Source: Methanomicrobiales archaeon (GTDB taxonomy: Archaea > Halobacteriota > Methanomicrobia > Methanomicrobiales > Methanoculleaceae). Taken from it: DNA of 16,870 nucleotides. The notes beneath the pieces are model-generated. The model saw only the letters and a list, made by a program, of their open reading frames with translations, did no database searches and had not been told where the DNA came from. Made by a program: the position numbers and the translations under genes. The stretch spans positions 1-16,870 of the forward strand of contig JAAZGM010000179.1 of NCBI GenBank assembly GCA_012511245.1, given 5' to 3'. Below, one piece after another: positions 1 to 7,249 of the stretch (its first letter is position 1; every line of letters starts with the position of its first letter).

Positions 1-1
1 G

Positions 2-124
2 TTCGTTGCACGTATCCCGCCTGGAGACCCGAACCGGTTTATCGACCGGCCGGGGGTGGAGAAGATCGTGACAGACCTTCACGAACTCAGGGAGTACCTG
101 CAGGAGAGCATACGCTCATCCTGA
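2..124 (+). CDS. 3' end of a host chromosomal gene (partial)
   Basis: An open frame runs in from the left edge and ends at TGA 122-124. It encodes about 40 residues ending in a helical, charged tail (key stretch PGVEKIVTDLHELREYL). It lies outside the att repeat at 288, so it belongs to the host chromosome. I do not recognise the family from the C-terminal fragment. The frame is preferred over the others because of its balanced helix-forming composition, and because a terminator-like hairpin follows about 90 bases later. Confidence 0.55.
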   Translation, partial: FVARIPPGDPNRFIDRPGVEKIVTDLHELREYLQESIRSS

Positions 125-216
125 ACCGGTGAGCGCACCCCAATCCCGGAAAACCACCCCGACTTCTTCGCCCCCACCGCAGGGCATCTGCCGTGAACCC
201 CGGGGCGATGCGGCAT

Positions 217-253
217 ACGCTCTTGAAAAATGAAAGGGCGAAAAGAGCGTTTT
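217..253 (+). terminator. Stem-loop followed by T-run, host gene terminator
   Basis: An 8-bp perfect stem (ACGCTCTT at 217-224, AAGAGCGT at 243-250) encloses an 18-base loop and runs into TTTT at 250-253. It sits about 90 bases after the host gene stop and before attL, so it would end rightward transcription before the element. The long loop makes it a moderate rather than strong hairpin. Confidence 0.5.
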
Positions 254-287
254 ACGGGCACAAGAGTTGAAACAAAGGTTAAAAATA

Positions 288-304
288 TGCCCCCACCCGG
301 ATTT
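288..304. repeat. attL: 17-bp copy of the tRNA-Phe 3' end
   Basis: TGCCCCCACCCGGATTT is identical to 16744-16760, which is the 3' end of the tRNA-Phe gene (3' acceptor strand plus part of the T arm). The copies diverge at once on both sides (287 A against 16743 G; 305 A against 16761 G). Tyrosine integrases typically recombine at tRNA 3' ends and leave such a displaced fragment. This copy marks the left boundary of the element. It is followed 58 bases later by the integrase gene. Confidence 0.9.
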
Positions 305-313
305 AATACCTAA

Positions 314-329
314 TTTCCTAATGCCCAAG
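314..329 (+). repeat. Left arm of 16-bp inverted repeat flanking the att core
   Basis: TTTCCTAATGCCCAAG is the exact reverse complement of 16717-16732. It lies 9 bases inside attL. In the circular form the two arms would bracket the 17-bp core with gaps of 9 and 11 bases. It also directly abuts the integrase TATA box at 331, at the position of the BRE/upstream promoter element. It is probably an integrase or accessory-protein binding site; this role is inferred from placement only. Confidence 0.8.
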
Positions 330-361
330 GTATAAATGCTGATACGCCCCATCCTATCTTC
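326..361 (+). promoter_or_regulatory. Integrase promoter, leaderless
   Basis: TATAAATG at 331-338 is centred about 27 bases before the integrase ATG at 362. That is the archaeal TATA-to-start distance, so the transcript should begin at or next to the start codon (leaderless). No Shine-Dalgarno sequence precedes the ATG, which agrees. The inverted-repeat arm ending at 329 touches the upstream edge of the TATA box, so a protein bound there could block transcription factor binding. Confidence 0.65.
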
Positions 362-1582
362 ATGGAGGTTGCCGCGTTTCACTCAACCCCGGATCAATAC
401 CGGGAGTATCAAAAAAAGAGCATTAAATCCGCTCTATCGGACGGAAGACTCGCAGAGGAGGATATTTCATATGTCCGGGAGTTCATCGAGGAAGTCGCCG
501 CGACTGGCAACCTGTCACAGCAACGGCGGTTTAAGATTACGAGTAACCTGATGAACAGCATACACCATCTCCCGCCGGCCAGGGAGATGTGTCTCGCCGA
601 TGTTTACGCGGCGATCGATGCGCTTAAATGTGCACGGAAATCAGACGGAACAGAGTATTCTGTCAACACCAAAGCGGATTATATCCGCATCGTGAAACGG
701 TATGTGCTCTGGCTCATCGAAAATGAGCATGTCCGTATCGACGGCGCAAAGGTCAAGAAGATTCGTGTTCCTGCATATACTCCGAAGGTGAAGAGCGAAA
801 GCGATATCCTCACCGAAGAAGAGGTGAAGCGGATCATCGAGACCCCTCGATCGATACGATATCGGGCGTTGCTCGGGATCCTTTATGAGGGTGGGTTCAG
901 GATTCAAGAGATGGCGTACTTGCGATGGAGTGACGTGCTCTTCTTCGAGTGGGGATGCCGTATCCGGACGGACGGCAAGACGGAGAAAGAGCGGAACGTC
1001 CCGATCATCGCGTATCGTGAACACCTGGCGCAATGGAGGACAGAACACCCGAACCCCGCCCCGGAGAACTTCGTCTTCCTGAACAACCATAATAGGCCAT
1101 TGAAGTATCAGAGCATCGAAAAGGTCATCAAAGGTTTTTGCAAGAGTGCAGGAATCGAGAAGCACGTTACACCGCATATTCTCAGGCATAGCCGCGTTAC
1201 ACATGTTCTCCGGGCGGGGATGCAGGAAACGATCGCAAAAAAGACATTCTGGGGGAATGTCAACACGGATATGATAGGTGTATATGGACATCTCACCAGC
1301 GACGACGCCCGGGATGAGTTCGCCCGGCTTGCCGGCATCGAGATCCCGGAGAAGGAGAAGGCGGTAAGTGAACTCCAGCCGGTGCAGTGTCCGAGCTGCC
1401 ATAAGGTCATGCCGCCGGGGTCGGGGTTCTGTGCCCGGTGTGGGATGACGCTCACGGCCGCGGCCGCGGAGTCCCTGAACACGGTCATCAAGGCCGCCGA
1501 AGCGGTGATTGCGAACCCGAACGACCCGGAAGCGCTTACGATCTTGCTTGAGGCCCGGACGAGGATGGCGAGAGGGGAGTAA
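362..1582 (+). CDS. int: Tyrosine recombinase (integrase) with C-terminal zinc ribbon
   Basis: A 406-residue site-specific recombinase that would integrate and excise the element at tRNA-Phe. A SAM-like core-binding domain spans about 35-135 and the catalytic domain about 145-325. The catalytic set is visible: R180 (GGFRIQE), K206 (DGKTEKER), H272 and R275 (PHILRH), W297 in place of the usual second histidine, and nucleophile Y308 (MIGVYGHL). After the catalytic domain comes a zinc ribbon (C343, C346, C357, C360) and a helical tail. A closely similar tail occurs in the gene at 15751. The gene starts 58 bases inside attL and reads into the element. The ATG at 362 is chosen because the TATA box lies 27 bases upstream. 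The W-for-H change is tolerated in this family, and no essential residue is missing. Confidence 0.93.
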   Translation: MEVAAFHSTPDQYREYQKKSIKSALSDGRLAEEDISYVREFIEEVAATGNLSQQRRFKITSNLMNSIHHLPPAREMCLADVYAAIDALKCARKSDGTEYSVNTKADYIRIVKRYVLWLIENEHVRIDGAKVKKIRVPAYTPKVKSESDILTEEEVKRIIETPRSIRYRALLGILYEGGFRIQEMAYLRWSDVLFFEWGCRIRTDGKTEKERNVPIIAYREHLAQWRTEHPNPAPENFVFLNNHNRPLKYQSIEKVIKGFCKSAGIEKHVTPHILRHSRVTHVLRAGMQETIAKKTFWGNVNTDMIGVYGHLTSDDARDEFARLAGIEIPEKEKAVSELQPVQCPSCHKVMPPGSGFCARCGMTLTAAAAESLNTVIKAAEAVIANPNDPEALTILLEARTRMARGE

Positions 1583-1585
1583 AAA

Positions 1586-2338
1586 TTATTCTTTTTGGCT
1601 CTCGGGAAGGACCCGCCCGCGGCGAGAAGCGAGGATATCTGAGTAAAATTCAGCCGCGCATTTATGGGATGTATGCAACGGGTTGTCTCCCTTATCAATC
1701 AACGCCTGGACTTGCTGCTCGGGGTGGGGTATTCCATAGGACTTCATGATATCAATCGCTGCTCGGTATCGATCGGCTTGTAAGAACGTGGCGACCATCG
1801 TGTCATGATATTTTTTGAGAAGTTCTTCTTTTGTGAGATCAAGATCCTCTCCCGACGCGTCCCATACAAGGCGATAGTAGACTGTCTTCCAGCTCGCCTC
1901 TTCGCGCTGGATCAGGTAAAGCTCTGTCATTTCGGCAAGTACTCGATAGACGAGGGTTTTATGACGATGGGGATATTCACGCTCCGCCGAGTCTGATCCC
2001 AGCCGCCGGTGGGGGGGGGAGATAGCCTCGATGATATCCATCGTTCTTACCCACCCATATGCTTCCGGATCGGTACCATAAGTCTCGACGATGTACTGAC
2101 CAATTTCGTCATTCGTTGGGTTCCGTCTGATCAGTTCCTCCGGTACGGTGTGCCTTGGCGTCTCGATATATTTCTTTTTCAGGAAGTCAAATACCGCGAT
2201 CGCGATTTTGACGGTCTCACTGGTTGATCCTGCCTTCCCTCTCCTTTTTTGTTTAATGTATCGTTCAAATCGTCGATTTGGATAGCGAAAGGAGTTCTCC
2301 CACCCGGGATATTTTGTCTCGATCCTATCATAGGTCAC
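1586..2338 (-). CDS. Winged-helix-like protein, possible lysogeny regulator
   Basis: A 250-residue protein transcribed leftward, convergent with the integrase (3 bases between stop codons) and divergent from the early genes. The start is GTG at 2338. It lies about 29 bases from the shared TATA box at 2360-2371, which fits a leaderless message. I do not recognise a family. The middle (about residues 60-160) looks helical, with a segment resembling recognition helix plus wing (around YRVLAEMTELYLIQRE, then a beta-like WKTVYYRLVW). The N-terminus is basic (YIKQKRRGK). A DNA-binding regulator placed divergently from early genes is a common repressor arrangement, but the role is inferred from position. 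No catalytic motif is seen. Confidence 0.75.
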   Translation of the reverse strand: MTYDRIETKYPGWENSFRYPNRRFERYIKQKRRGKAGSTSETVKIAIAVFDFLKKKYIETPRHTVPEELIRRNPTNDEIGQYIVETYGTDPEAYGWVRTMDIIEAISPPHRRLGSDSAEREYPHRHKTLVYRVLAEMTELYLIQREEASWKTVYYRLVWDASGEDLDLTKEELLKKYHDTMVATFLQADRYRAAIDIMKSYGIPHPEQQVQALIDKGDNPLHTSHKCAAEFYSDILASRRGRVLPESQKE

Positions 2339-2395
2339 AAATAGTGTGTTTCATTTTCTTTATATATAAATATACTGAATTTCTATCTGGAGGGA
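2339..2395. promoter_or_regulatory. Divergent promoter region with a shared AT-rich TATA element
   Basis: The 57 bases between the divergent starts at 2338 (minus) and 2396 (plus) contain TATATATAAATATA at 2361-2374, which reads as a TATA box on either strand. Leftward, the distance to GTG 2338 is about 29 bases (leaderless). Rightward, the start site would fall near 2390, or slightly earlier so as to include the Shine-Dalgarno GGAGGG at 2389-2394. One box serving both directions would make the two transcripts compete. Confidence 0.6.
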
Positions 2396-2572
2396 ATGGC
2401 AACGACTACGTATTACACCGATCGCGACGGCGTGGAACATACGATCACGTCTGTCTTGCTACCCATAGCCCTGAAGCGTCGTGCCAAAGAGCAGAGGATT
2501 AACGTCTCCGCGCTCACCCGGCGGGCGTTGGCCGAAGAAATCGAGCGGAGGACCGGCGAAAATGGCAGCTGA
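2396..2572 (+). CDS. Ribbon-helix-helix / CcdA-like small DNA-binding protein
   Basis: A 58-residue protein starting at ATG 2396 after a strong Shine-Dalgarno GGAGGG. The N-terminal part (YYTDRDGVEHTITSVLLP) could form the beta ribbon. The rest (ALKRRAKEQRINVSALTRRA then EEIERR) matches the helix-turn-helix pattern of CcdA-type antitoxins and RHH repressors. It is the first gene of the rightward early unit, and its stop overlaps the next start. No toxin-like partner follows, so a regulator (Cro-like or excisionase-like) is as likely as an antitoxin. The role is inferred. Confidence 0.7.
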   Translation: MATTTYYTDRDGVEHTITSVLLPIALKRRAKEQRINVSALTRRALAEEIERRTGENGS

Positions 2573-2783
2573 ACGCGTCTCCGCTCCAGGCCTTACCATC
2601 GACCAGGAAACGCTCGATCATCTGCCGGCTTTCCACAAGGCGATCGCCGAGGTGCTTATCGAGCGCGGACGCTGGCAGTTAGCAGACAGTGAGAACAAGG
2701 ATTCGGAGCGGACCCCGGGAATGGCACGCTCCAGCGACACAACGAGGTATTGCAATGGAATATGTGCCGGAGAAATATATTAA
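2562..2783 (+). CDS. Small protein of unknown function
   Basis: A 73-residue frame starting at ATG 2562 inside the end of the RHH gene (11-base overlap) and ending at TAA 2781-2783. Residues about 12-45 are helix-forming (IDQETLDHLPAFHKAIAEVL); the remainder is polar with two cysteines. I do not recognise it. The overlap with the preceding gene argues for translational coupling and for this start rather than the GTG/ATG further upstream in the same frame, which would run through the RHH gene. Confidence 0.5.
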   Translation: MAAERVSAPGLTIDQETLDHLPAFHKAIAEVLIERGRWQLADSENKDSERTPGMARSSDTTRYCNGICAGEIY

Positions 2784-2813
2784 GGTATCTATATTCTCTG
2801 GGAGTATATTATC
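2773..2813 (+). promoter_or_regulatory. AT-rich candidate promoter/operator before the methyltransferase
   Basis: This short AT-rich patch within GC-rich sequence holds several TATA-like strings (AAATATATTAAGG at 2773-2785, TATCTATATT at 2786-2795). It also holds an imperfect inverted repeat ATATTCTC (2791-2798) / GAGTATAT (2802-2809) with one mismatch. It could drive the methyltransferase-primase unit, but the start at 2967 is some 155 bases away and no convincing gene lies between them. Confidence 0.35.
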
Positions 2814-2966
2814 GACGGATCTTCCGCCTGTCTGCCAGTCGTTTGCCGGCACGCTTTGCGGATCGTTTCTAACCTCAACTGGGCCATGCCGGCGGTTCGG
2901 AACGCGGGGCTGCCCTCTCCGACATGAACGCAGATATCAACTCGCGGATGCCGGTGAGGTGGTCGC

Positions 2967-3527
2967 GTGACCGGCGCACCCGAAGATCGGACGCCCGGAC
3001 CGGCGGCGATGTTCACGAGCAAAACCCCTGAGTGGTATACCCCGCCGGAGATCATCGAGGCGGTCCGGGACCTCTTCGGCGGCATGATCGACCTTGACCC
3101 GTGCAGCAACGCGGAAGGCGACCGGCCACACGTGCCTGCAGCGGAACACTATACCCGGGAGGATGACGGGTTAGCACATGCTTGGTATGGCCGGGTTTAC
3201 ATGAACCCGCCCTATGGGCGCGGGATCAAGCCGTGGATCGAGAAGGTCCGGGAGGAGTACGAAGCCGGCCGGATATCCGAGGCCGTGGTGCTCGTCAAGA
3301 GCGCGACCGATACGGCATGGTTCCGGATCCTCTCCGGGCGGTTCCCCCGGTGCGAGGTAGCCGGACGTCTGAAGTTCTCTGGGTGCGACAGCCCCGCCCC
3401 GTTTCCATCAGTGCTCTTCTACCTGGGTGACGAGGTGCAGCAGTTCGCGGAGGCCTTCGGCGGGTTCGGTGTGATCGTCGCACCCCTGCCGGCGACCCCG
3501 GAAGCAGCGGAGGCGGTGGTTACATGA
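2967..3527 (+). CDS. DNA N6-adenine methyltransferase, phage Dam family
   Basis: A 186-residue protein with the signature of the phage Dam (DNA N-6-adenine-methyltransferase) family: opening TSKTPEWYTPPEII at 18-30, substrate/cofactor loop DLDPCSN at 42-48, catalytic NPPY at 80-83 with flanking YMNPPYGRGIKPW, and a late FPSVLFYLG strand. It would methylate adenine in viral DNA, probably to escape host restriction or mark replication. The start is taken as GTG 2967, preceded by GGTGAGGTGG. ATG 3009 (MFTSKTPEW) is a good alternative because homologues usually begin close to that motif. The stop overlaps the primase start (ATGA), so the two are co-translated. Confidence 0.88.
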   Translation: MTGAPEDRTPGPAAMFTSKTPEWYTPPEIIEAVRDLFGGMIDLDPCSNAEGDRPHVPAAEHYTREDDGLAHAWYGRVYMNPPYGRGIKPWIEKVREEYEAGRISEAVVLVKSATDTAWFRILSGRFPRCEVAGRLKFSGCDSPAPFPSVLFYLGDEVQQFAEAFGGFGVIVAPLPATPEAAEAVVT

Positions 3528-5983
3528 CCGGCGACGACCTCGCGGCGGCGAAGGCCTCCGGCTGGGCGGTTGAGTCTCGCCCGAAGACCAAGGAGTCGGG
3601 ACCGACATCCCGGCAAACTTGCCGGAAAGTTACGAGCCGGGCGACCTTTGACAAGTACGTAGCGGTCCCCGCCTCCATGAAGCAGGCGAAGCGGTGGGTG
3701 ACCTGGCAATACGAGATCCGCGACGGCAAGAAGACAAAGGTCCCGCACACCCCGGGCAAGGGGCGGGCGAGCAGCACCGACCCCGCCACATGGGTATCGT
3801 TCGAGGCGGCGGTCCAAGCGGAGCAGTTTTACAGCGGGATCGGGTTCGTCCTGGGTGATGGGTGGCTCGGTCTTGACGCGGATCACGTCCGCGACCCCGA
3901 CACCGGCGCGTGGGTGCCTGGCATCCTCGATGAGATCAGGAGCGTGCAAAGTTACGCGGAAGTCTCGCCGTCGGGGTCCGGTGCTCATGTGATCACCTAC
4001 GGGACGAAACCCGGCGATCGGTGCCGGGCAAAGGGCGAGGTATGGGAGATGTATGAGGATGGCCGATACTTCACTGTCACCGGCGACCACATCCCCGGCA
4101 CGCCCGATGAGGTGCACGAGCCTGCACCCGGGAGCCTGGAGGCGATCTACGAGAAGATCGGCCGGTCGAAGACGGAGCTCGCCCCGGGAGACCGTCCGGC
4201 CCCGCGACCCGCAACCACCCCCGATCTGACAGACGAAGAGGTTGTCGAGAAGTGCCGGAACGCGGCGAACGCAGCGAAGTTCAACGCTCTATGGCGCGGC
4301 GACACGGCCGGGTATGCCTCCGGCAGCGAGGCCGATCTCGCCTTGTGCAACATCCTCGCCTTCTACACGCAGGACCCTGCACAACTGGAACGCCTGGTTC
4401 GTCAGTCCGGACTTTATCGGGAGAAATGGGACCGGACCGATTACGTCATCCGGACGATCTCTGCAGCGCTGCAGGCGTGTCGGGAGACCTGGAGTCCGGG
4501 CAGGCGCGACCAACTCAAGACCCATATCGAGCAGAAGAAGGAGGACGGCGCGAAGCCGGGAGAGAAGCCGGAGCGACCCGAGGACCTCGGTGCTCTACCC
4601 CCCCGTGAGATCTTCTCGTCCATCCACCCCAAGACCGGCACGGTCTCGCTGAGCTACATCGCGATCGCAGACTGGATCATGGCAACCCTCAAGACGATCA
4701 CGTATCGGAGGACCGTATACGTCTACGACCCCGAACGCGGGATCTACCGGGAGAACGATGGCGATATCGAGCAGATAGTACAGGAGATCGCGACCCGGTG
4801 CGGGTTTGCCGGCAGGATCTCAACGGCAAAGCGGGAAGTGATCTCTTACATTCTCGATATGGAGATCGCGCGGGATTATCCGTTTAACGCCTATCCTGGA
4901 GTCCCGTGCACCAACGGCGTGGTGGTCTTCGACTTCGAGAAAGGGACTTGCGCCCTCGAGCCCCACTCCCCCGAGCAGCGGTTTACCTACCGGCTCCCTG
5001 TGGCGTATGACCCCGCAGCGGACCCCGCCGAGATCCGGCGAGTGCTTGCGTCCTGGGTGGATGAGGGAGATTACACGGTGCTGCTCCAGATTCCAGCACA
5101 GGCGCTCATCCAGTCCACGGTGACGGGGAAGCCGTTCAAAAAATCTTACATCATCTACGGAGACACCAACGGCGGCAAATCGTCCTACATCGAGTTGAAC
5201 CGGCGGACCTTCGGCAGCGAGAACATCGCCCGTGTGATGCTGCAGCAGATCGGGAACGATCGGTTCTGCCTGGCGAACCTGGAAGGCAAGCTCTTCAACA
5301 TCTATGACGACCTCGACGACGTACCCCTTCAAAACTCATCGGTCCTGAAGGCGATCACCGGCGACGATACGCATTATGTAGAGCGGAAGGGGATCGACGC
5401 CTACGAGGCCCGCATCTTCGCCGTGCACATCTACACGTGCAACCGCCCCCCTTCGACTCCCGAGCGAGTGCAGAACGACGCGGCCTTTTGGGGGCGATGG
5501 GAGTTCATCACCTTTTCAAATTACTTCGAGGTCAACCCGAAGTGGTATGACCTGGTGCTCACCCCAGCGACATGCAGTGCATACCTCAACCTGGTCCTCG
5601 AGATGGCCATCTCCATCTATCAGGCGGGAGACCTGCCGGTAAAATCAAGCGCCTGTGAGGTGCGGGAGAATTGGCAGACGAACAGCGATCCGATCTATAA
5701 GTTCGTCACGGAGAATATGGACCGGAGCGAGGCCGGGTATATCCTGAAGGACGATGCGTATGCCGGGTTCTTGAAATTCGCCCGGGCGGAGAACGTCCCG
5801 CCCTCGAAGATCCCCGGGACCCTGGAGACCTTCGCAAAAGCAGTATTCAAATATGGGTTTGCGCCGGCACGGGTCAGGGCGGATGGCACGAGAGTGTACG
5901 TGTTTAGAGGATACGTCTGGAAGACCACAAGCCAGTATAAACCGGGTGGAGCGACCAACGCGACCCTTCAAGGAGGTGCGTAA
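3524..5983 (+). CDS. Primase-polymerase / SF3 helicase replication protein
   Basis: An 819-residue replication protein that should prime and unwind the element's DNA. The N-terminal archaeo-eukaryotic primase-polymerase domain spans about 44-200: catalytic pair D118 and D120 (LGLDAD), SPSGSGAHV at 148-156 with H155, and FTVTGDH at 183-189. A linker domain at about 243-320 carries the conserved SEADLALCN and LYREKWD strings. The C-terminal superfamily 3 helicase (D5/virus type) spans about 530-670: Walker A GDTNGGKSS (546-554), Walker B LFNIYDDLDD (590-599), and motif C-like HIYTCNRPP (635-643). The C-terminus (680-819) is probably a winged-helix cap. The architecture resembles the NrS-1 phage primase-polymerase. 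The start overlaps the methyltransferase stop. Codons for about residues 27-37 carry a copy of a palindromic repeat found again at 12872. Confidence 0.92.
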   Translation: MTGDDLAAAKASGWAVESRPKTKESGPTSRQTCRKVTSRATFDKYVAVPASMKQAKRWVTWQYEIRDGKKTKVPHTPGKGRASSTDPATWVSFEAAVQAEQFYSGIGFVLGDGWLGLDADHVRDPDTGAWVPGILDEIRSVQSYAEVSPSGSGAHVITYGTKPGDRCRAKGEVWEMYEDGRYFTVTGDHIPGTPDEVHEPAPGSLEAIYEKIGRSKTELAPGDRPAPRPATTPDLTDEEVVEKCRNAANAAKFNALWRGDTAGYASGSEADLALCNILAFYTQDPAQLERLVRQSGLYREKWDRTDYVIRTISAALQACRETWSPGRRDQLKTHIEQKKEDGAKPGEKPERPEDLGALPPREIFSSIHPKTGTVSLSYIAIADWIMATLKTITYRRTVYVYDPERGIYRENDGDIEQIVQEIATRCGFAGRISTAKREVISYILDMEIARDYPFNAYPGVPCTNGVVVFDFEKGTCALEPHSPEQRFTYRLPVAYDPAADPAEIRRVLASWVDEGDYTVLLQIPAQALIQSTVTGKPFKKSYIIYGDTNGGKSSYIELNRRTFGSENIARVMLQQIGNDRFCLANLEGKLFNIYDDLDDVPLQNSSVLKAITGDDTHYVERKGIDAYEARIFAVHIYTCNRPPSTPERVQNDAAFWGRWEFITFSNYFEVNPKWYDLVLTPATCSAYLNLVLEMAISIYQAGDLPVKSSACEVRENWQTNSDPIYKFVTENMDRSEAGYILKDDAYAGFLKFARAENVPPSKIPGTLETFAKAVFKYGFAPARVRADGTRVYVFRGYVWKTTSQYKPGGATNATLQGGA
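3605..3627. repeat. 23-bp palindrome-bearing repeat, copy 1 (in coding sequence)
   Basis: These 23 bases are identical to 12872-12894. The centre is a 7-bp perfect palindrome, CCGGCAA (3610-3616) and TTGCCGG (3619-3625), separated by AC. This copy lies within the N-terminal extension of the primase, ahead of the first conserved domain, and is read as TSRQTCRK. Confidence 0.8.
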
Positions 5984-6005
5984 GTGTTCCCGCCCACCGT
6001 TATTC

Positions 6006-6022
6006 CCCGGTTTTGTCCCGGG
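6006..6022 (+). terminator. Weak hairpin after the primase gene
   Basis: CCCGG (6006-6010) and CCGGG (6018-6022) form a 5-bp GC stem with a 7-base loop, 23 bases after the primase stop. It is followed by GATTTTACCC without a clear T-run. It may mark the end of the early transcript, but support is weak. Confidence 0.3.
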
Positions 6023-6057
6023 TGGTCTAAGATTTTACCCTTAGTCCCGCATGTGTC

Positions 6058-6085
6058 AGGAAAAGAGAGAGAGGAGAGAGAAGAG
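6058..6085 (+). other. 28-base polypurine tract between early and packaging genes
   Basis: Every base from 6058 to 6085 is A or G, largely GA repeats, immediately before AGAATAATAAGG (6088-6100), which may be a weak TATA element for the packaging genes. It lies in the 173-base gap between the replication and packaging modules. No start codon with a good frame follows until 6157. Confidence 0.6.
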
Positions 6086-6156
6086 TACAGAATAATAAGG
6101 AGTTGTGGCGAAATACCCAGACCTCCCGGGACGCGCTCCTCTCGTGAGGTGCACCC

Positions 6157-6612
6157 ATGACCTCCGCCCTCTCTCGCCAGTTCTACAATACCGTCCCGCC
6201 CGAGGTCGCCCGGGGAATCCTCGAAGGTGACCGACTCCGGATCCACGCGGCGAAGGTCTCTGTGATTCTGGAGGCTGATGGCACGACCGGGTTCGCGATC
6301 GATGCACCCAATCGTGACGGCCGGCCGGCAGAGTGGGAGAAGATGACCCGGAAGATATGCCGGATCCTGAAGCACGAGGTTGATCGCCTGCAGCCGGAGA
6401 CAAAGCACCTTCTCGCCGCCCTCGCCCAAATCACGCCCGCCGAACCCTTCTTTCTCTTCCGGATCGAGACCTGGCTCTCGATGCAGGACGATGGCGGTTC
6501 GTGGTGGGAGGTGCCGGCAGTCCTCTCTCTCGTGGCCATCAGCCTGCCGGACGTGGTCGCGGCCGCCAAACGAACGAAGAAGAAGGTCCTCAAAGAGGTG
6601 TGCAAACTGTGA
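6157..6612 (+). CDS. Conserved-looking protein of unknown function, first gene of the packaging unit
   Basis: A 151-residue protein starting at ATG 6157 after a good Shine-Dalgarno GAGGTG (five bases spacing). Residues about 20-60 look beta-rich (RLRIHAAKVSVILEADGTTG), residues 66-90 form a charged helix, and the end is basic (KRTKKKVLKEV). I see no known motif. Its stop overlaps the GTG start of the zinc-ribbon gene, which places it in the terminase operon. A DNA-handling or head-related role is possible but not supported by sequence. Confidence 0.7.
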   Translation: MTSALSRQFYNTVPPEVARGILEGDRLRIHAAKVSVILEADGTTGFAIDAPNRDGRPAEWEKMTRKICRILKHEVDRLQPETKHLLAALAQITPAEPFFLFRIETWLSMQDDGGSWWEVPAVLSLVAISLPDVVAAAKRTKKKVLKEVCKL

Positions 6613-6767
6613 CTGACAACGTAAACGCGAACGTCGCCCTCTACACGTGCGGCAAGTGCGGCGCCCGGTGGCGAGGCGAACGAACAACCGATCCGGTCGG
6701 GTGCCCGTGGTGCCGGAACTACAGCCTGGTAGGAGTCACCCGGCCCCCGCCGAGGAGCAGAACATAA
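6609..6767 (+). CDS. Small zinc-ribbon protein
   Basis: A 52-residue protein from GTG 6609, overlapping the previous stop by four bases (GTGA) and ending in TAATG shared with the next start. It has one four-cysteine zinc site: C14, C17 (CGKC) and C32, C35 (CPWC), rubredoxin-like in spacing. The C-terminal tail is proline- and arginine-rich. Function is unknown; the tight coupling on both sides shows it belongs to the packaging operon. Confidence 0.7.
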   Translation: MTDNVNANVALYTCGKCGARWRGERTTDPVGCPWCRNYSLVGVTRPPPRSRT

Positions 6768-7249
6768 TGGCCCGTGTCTGTACTATCTGCGCCCACCCCA
6801 ACCGAGCGGAGATCGATGCCCGGATCGTTTCGGGCGAAATATACCGAACGATTGCGAGCGCGTATAATGTCTCTGAATCGGCGTTAAAACGGCATAAGAA
6901 ACACATTTCAGAGGCAGTTGTCGATATGGAGCGCCAGAAAGCATTCTCCGACACAGCCAGAATGATGAAAGAACTTGCCCGCGGGTTCGATTCACTCGCC
7001 CGAGCCGCTGACCAAGCAGAAGCCGAAGGCGACCGGCGAGGCCTGGCACAACTCTGGAAGGCCGCGGCCGATATCGCCATCCCGATCTTCAAGATCGCCG
7101 GCGACCTCCCGGGCGGCGGCGTGACGTTCAACATCTACCAGTCGCCGCAATGGGTGAAGATCCAGGCGGTGATCCTCCGCGAACTCGAACCTTATCCTGA
7201 TATCCGGGTCCTGCTCGTGGAGGCGTTGGAGGGGGTGGAAGGCGCGTGA
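6767..7249 (+). CDS. Small-terminase-like DNA-binding protein
   Basis: A 160-residue protein starting at ATG 6767, one base into the previous stop. The N-terminus combines a short Cys/His site (C5, C8, H10: VCTICAHPNRAEID) with a helix-turn-helix (IYRTIASAYNVSESALKRHK, about 24-44). This is the pattern of many phage small proteins upstream of the large terminase. A long helical region follows (about 50-115), suited to oligomerisation, then a mixed tail. It lies immediately before the terminase ATPase, whose start overlaps its stop. Recognition of viral DNA for packaging is inferred from domain plus position; a simple regulator is the alternative. Confidence 0.75.
   Translation: MARVCTICAHPNRAEIDARIVSGEIYRTIASAYNVSESALKRHKKHISEAVVDMERQKAFSDTARMMKELARGFDSLARAADQAEAEGDRRGLAQLWKAAADIAIPIFKIAGDLPGGGVTFNIYQSPQWVKIQAVILRELEPYPDIRVLLVEALEGVEGA

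Noticed and set aside
641..1402. 253-residue frame antisense to the integrase
   Set aside because: It lies entirely opposite a gene with all catalytic residues of tyrosine recombinases and shows no domain of its own.
2924..3031. 35-residue frame overlapping the methyltransferase start
   Set aside because: Arg/Asp-rich, no ribosome site, and mostly inside the methyltransferase coding region.
3419..4117. 232-residue frame antisense to the methyltransferase end and primase start
   Set aside because: Shadow of two well-supported genes; composition is proline/arginine-rich with no motif.
5968..6687. 239-residue minus-strand frame across the early/late gap
   Set aside because: Arg/Cys/Gly-rich shadow of the 6157 gene and the spacer; it would collide with a clean rightward operon.
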